Assembly: GCF_047600445.1 (NCBI RefSeq)
Contig: NZ_JASGKT010000002.1
Coordinates: forward strand, 2,666,001 to 2,730,000
DNA from: Piscinibacter sp047600445
Lineage (GTDB): Bacteria; Pseudomonadota; Gammaproteobacteria; Burkholderiales; Burkholderiaceae_C
Direction of reading: 5' to 3'
DNA length: 64,000 nt
In this document: positions 61,648 to 64,000 of the stretch, in pieces
How the letters are laid out: every line of letters begins with the position of its first letter
Numbering within the stretch: position 1 is the stretch's first letter
Position numbers and translations under genes: made by a program
The notes under the pieces: generated by a model
What the model was told of the DNA's origin: nothing
Databases searched by the model: none
The model's input: only the letters and a program-made list of their open reading frames with translations

Positions 61648-63174
61648 AGATCGACCTTCCCCTGTGGCTGAGGCTGGCGCTGGGCGCGTCGTTCTTCGTC
61701 GTCGCGGCCGACATGGCGCGCGCGCAGGACGGCGCCGCGGCCGACCCGGCGGCGCTGTACCGCGAGCACTGCGTCGCCTGCCACGGCGAGCAGCGCCTGG
61801 GCGTGATGGGTCCGGCGCTGCTGCCCGAGAGCCTGCAGCGCCTGCGCCCGGCCGAGGCCGTGTCGGTGATCGCCAAGGGCCGCCAGGCGACGCAGATGCC
61901 GGGTTTCGCCGAGACGCTCTCGGCCGCGCAGATCGCCGCGCTCGCGAAGTGGATCTACACGCCGGTGAGCCCCGCGCCGACCTGGAGCGAGGCGCAGATC
62001 CGCGCCTCGCGCAGCGTGGTCGAGGGCGCGGCGGGCCTGCCCGAGCGGCCCGTGTGGAAGGCCGACCCGATGAACGTGTTCCTCGTCGTCGAGGGCGGCG
62101 ACCACCACGTCTCGGTGGTCGACGGCGACCGCTTCGAGGTGCTGCACCGCTTCGCCTCGCGCTTCGCGCTGCACGGCGGGCCGAAGTTCTCGCCCGACGG
62201 CCGCTTCGTCTACTTCGGCTCGCGCGACGGCTCGGATCACCAAGTACGACCTGTGGAACCTGACGGTGGTGGCCGAGGTGCGCGCCGGGCTGAACATGCG
62301 CAACGTCGCGGTGTCGGGCGACGGCCGCTGGGTGATGGCGGCCAACTACCTGCCGCACACGCTGGCGCTGTTCGACGCCGACCTGCAGCTCGTGCGCAGC
62401 TACCCCGCCGCCGCGCTCGACGGCCGGGCCAGCTCGCGCGTCTCGGCGGTGTACGACGCGCAGCCGCGCAGGAGCTTCGTGGTCGCGCTGAAGGACATCC
62501 CCGAACTCTGGGAGATCCCCTACGACGGCGACGGCGCGTTCGGCGTGCGGCGCACGCTGCTGTCCGAGCCGCTGGACGACTTCTTCTTCGACCAGGGCTA
62601 CCGCCACGCGCTCGGCGCGACGCGGCCCAAGAACGACGGCAGCCCGAGCGCGCAGGTGGTGGATCTGGACAGCCGCCGGCGCGTCGCCGAGCTGCCGCTG
62701 GCCGGCATGCCGCACCTCGGCTCGGGCATCACCTTCGCGTGGAACGACACCACGGTGCTCGCCAGCCCGAACCTGAAGGACGGCGTGGTGCAGGTGATCG
62801 ACATGAAGAACTGGCAGACGGTGAAGAGCATCACCACGCCCGGCCCGGGCTTCTTCATGCGCAGCCACGAGAACTCGCGCTACGCCTGGGTCGACTCGAT
62901 GATGAGCCCGACCGCCAAGGACACGCTGACCGTGATCGACAAGCGCACGCTCGAGCCGGTGGCGCAGGTGAAGGAGCCCGGCCGCACGCTGGCGCACATC
63001 GAGTTCACGCGCGACGGCCGCTACGCGCTGGCCAGCGTCTGGGAGATGGACGGCGCCATCGTCGTCTACGACGCGCAGACGCTGAAGGAGGTCAGGCGCC
63101 TGCCGATGAGCAAGCCGGTGGGCAAGTACAACGTGTTCAACAAGATCACGCGCTCCGAGGGTACTTCGCACTGA
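61644..63174 (+). pseudogene. nirN: NirN, dihydro-heme d1 dehydrogenase, frameshifted
   Basis: NirN introduces the last double bond of heme d1. The N-terminal part has a signal peptide and CVACH (C43-H47), then the start of the d1 propeller up to VYFGSRDG (about residue 195). The remaining ~310 residues (DLWNLTVVAEVRAGLNMRNV ... NVFNKITRSEGTSH) are in another frame. One extra base, most simply C62231 (GGCTCGGATCACC for GGC TGG ATC ACC), accounts for it. Removing it gives one 509-aa protein of normal length. It is either a true mutation or a sequencing error; the downstream codons look intact, so any loss is recent. Confidence 0.88.
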
Positions 63175-63252
63175 GCGGGCGCTGTCAATCCCGCGTCGCC
63201 CGCTTGCGCGTCGCGCCGCGCCCGCCTACCTTGCCGCTTGCGGAGGGCGGTG

Positions 63253-64000
63253 ATGGACCACTCGGGCGACACGATGCCGAGACCGCTGGACGAATGCGGG
63301 CCGGACACGGACTGGGGCGAAGCGCAGGAGCTTCGCTCCACCCTGGTGCTGTCGACCGCGATGGTCGACGCGTTGCGGCGGCTGCAGCCCGACGACGGCG
63401 CGGCCCCCGAGCTGCTCGAAGTCGTCGCCTGCTGCCTGCGCCTGCGCGAATCGCTGCTGCTGACCATCGCCGTCGACGGCTGGATCTGGCCGGTCACGCT
63501 GCACCCGCAGTGCGGCCTGTACAAGGCGCCGATCGACTGGCTGCACGCGCCGCCTTCCGGCCTGTGGGCCGCGCGCCTGGTGGCCTGCGAACCGCCGCAT
63601 GGCGAGCCGCCGCGCCGGCATGCCGAATCGCGCCGCGCGCTGCCGCCGTGCCACTACCCGCTGGGCGAACTGCTGTGGACGCTCGCGCTGCTCGGGCCGC
63701 GCAACGCGCCGCTGCGCGCGCTGGCGGCGGGCGAACGGTTCCGCGCGCTCGGCGGCGGCAGGCCCGAGACGGCCAGCGTGCGGCTACCGGGCGCGCTGGG
63801 CTCGGCGCTGGCGCGGCTGCGCGCCGGCCCGGCCGGCTTCGAGACCATCTGCCGCTGGCCCGGCCTCGACGCGGCGCGCGCCGCGCGGCTGCTCAACGGC
63901 CTGTACCTCGAAGGCCGGCTCGTCACCGACGACGGCCCGATCGACGCCGACGCGCGCGACTCGGCCTGGAGCGACACCCAGCCGAGCCGCTGGCCGCCGC
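63253..64000 (+). CDS. conserved hypothetical protein, paralogue of 17946-18680 (cut by window end)
   Basis: Open to the window edge, at least 249 residues. It shares WPVTLHPQCGLYKAPIDWL and RAARLLNGLYLEGRLV with the gene at 17946-18680, in the same order, so the two are paralogues of unknown function. No signal peptide. The ATG at 63253 has GGAGGG 5 nt upstream. The 78 bp before it, after nirN, contain no clear promoter or terminator. Confidence 0.65.
   Translation, partial: MDHSGDTMPRPLDECGPDTDWGEAQELRSTLVLSTAMVDALRRLQPDDGAAPELLEVVACCLRLRESLLLTIAVDGWIWPVTLHPQCGLYKAPIDWLHAPPSGLWAARLVACEPPHGEPPRRHAESRRALPPCHYPLGELLWTLALLGPRNAPLRALAAGERFRALGGGRPETASVRLPGALGSALARLRAGPAGFETICRWPGLDAARAARLLNGLYLEGRLVTDDGPIDADARDSAWSDTQPSRWPP

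Overview
The window is uniformly GC-rich, densely packed DNA from a beta-proteobacterium, most likely a Burkholderiales lineage near Rubrivivax/Leptothrix. This placement is inferred from gene content: rplM-rpsI, an H-NS-type protein, an OlsB-like acyltransferase, the oxygen-independent ubiquinone genes ubiU/ubiV/ubiT, and a cytochrome cd1 denitrification cluster. I saw no rRNA, tRNA, CRISPR array, insertion sequence or prophage structural gene. No gap between genes exceeds about 265 bp.

Layout. (1) 1-7.5 kb is housekeeping: the rplM-rpsI operon, a GNAT protein, a DUF2726 protein, an SrkA-type kinase, htpG, a small membrane protein and a PPi-type phosphofructokinase whose Shine-Dalgarno lies inside a long hairpin. 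(2) 7.6-12 kb is a compact locus of a small orphan protein, a clostripain-like cysteine peptidase and a divergent TPR/winged-helix regulator. Both minus-strand genes share the same upstream direct repeat at nearly the same distance from their starts. (3) 12-24 kb holds rlmN with a repeat-derived tail, an M16 peptidase, an EamA exporter with a divergent LysR regulator, olsB, an SUI1-like factor, a UvrD-like helicase, an H-NS-like protein and norEF. (4) 24.3-48.2 kb is a seven-gene, co-directional, mostly translationally coupled operon encoding proteins of 205, 3276, 675, 340, 1344, 1733 and 362 aa, none with an obvious signal peptide. The last two are zinc metalloproteases; the 1733-aa one fuses a BNR-type propeller, an astacin-like domain and a serine beta-lactamase-like domain. 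I know no described system with this composition, and it is my main candidate for an undescribed system.

(5) 48.2-52.4 kb carries aroG, a small membrane protein and ubiT-ubiV-ubiU. (6) 52.6-63.2 kb is the denitrification block: nirS, a NapC/NirT tetraheme cytochrome, a second cytochrome, a cupredoxin, an orphan periplasmic protein, then the heme d1 genes nirC-nirF-nirDL-nirG-nirH-nirJ-nirN. Two near-identical FNR/Dnr-type promoters precede nirS and nirC. nirN carries a one-base frameshift. (7) The window ends inside a paralogue of the gene at 17946-18680.

How the parts fit: nirS product reduces nitrite to NO in the periplasm. nirF, nirDL, nirG, nirH, nirJ and nirN make its heme d1 cofactor. 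The tetraheme protein, c-type cytochromes and cupredoxin are plausible electron carriers. ubiUVT allow quinone synthesis without O2, and norEF (30 kb away) assist NO reductase, whose structural genes are not in the window. Two families of dispersed repeats have invaded gene ends, giving RlmN a C-terminal tail and supplying the N-termini of UbiV and the cupredoxin.
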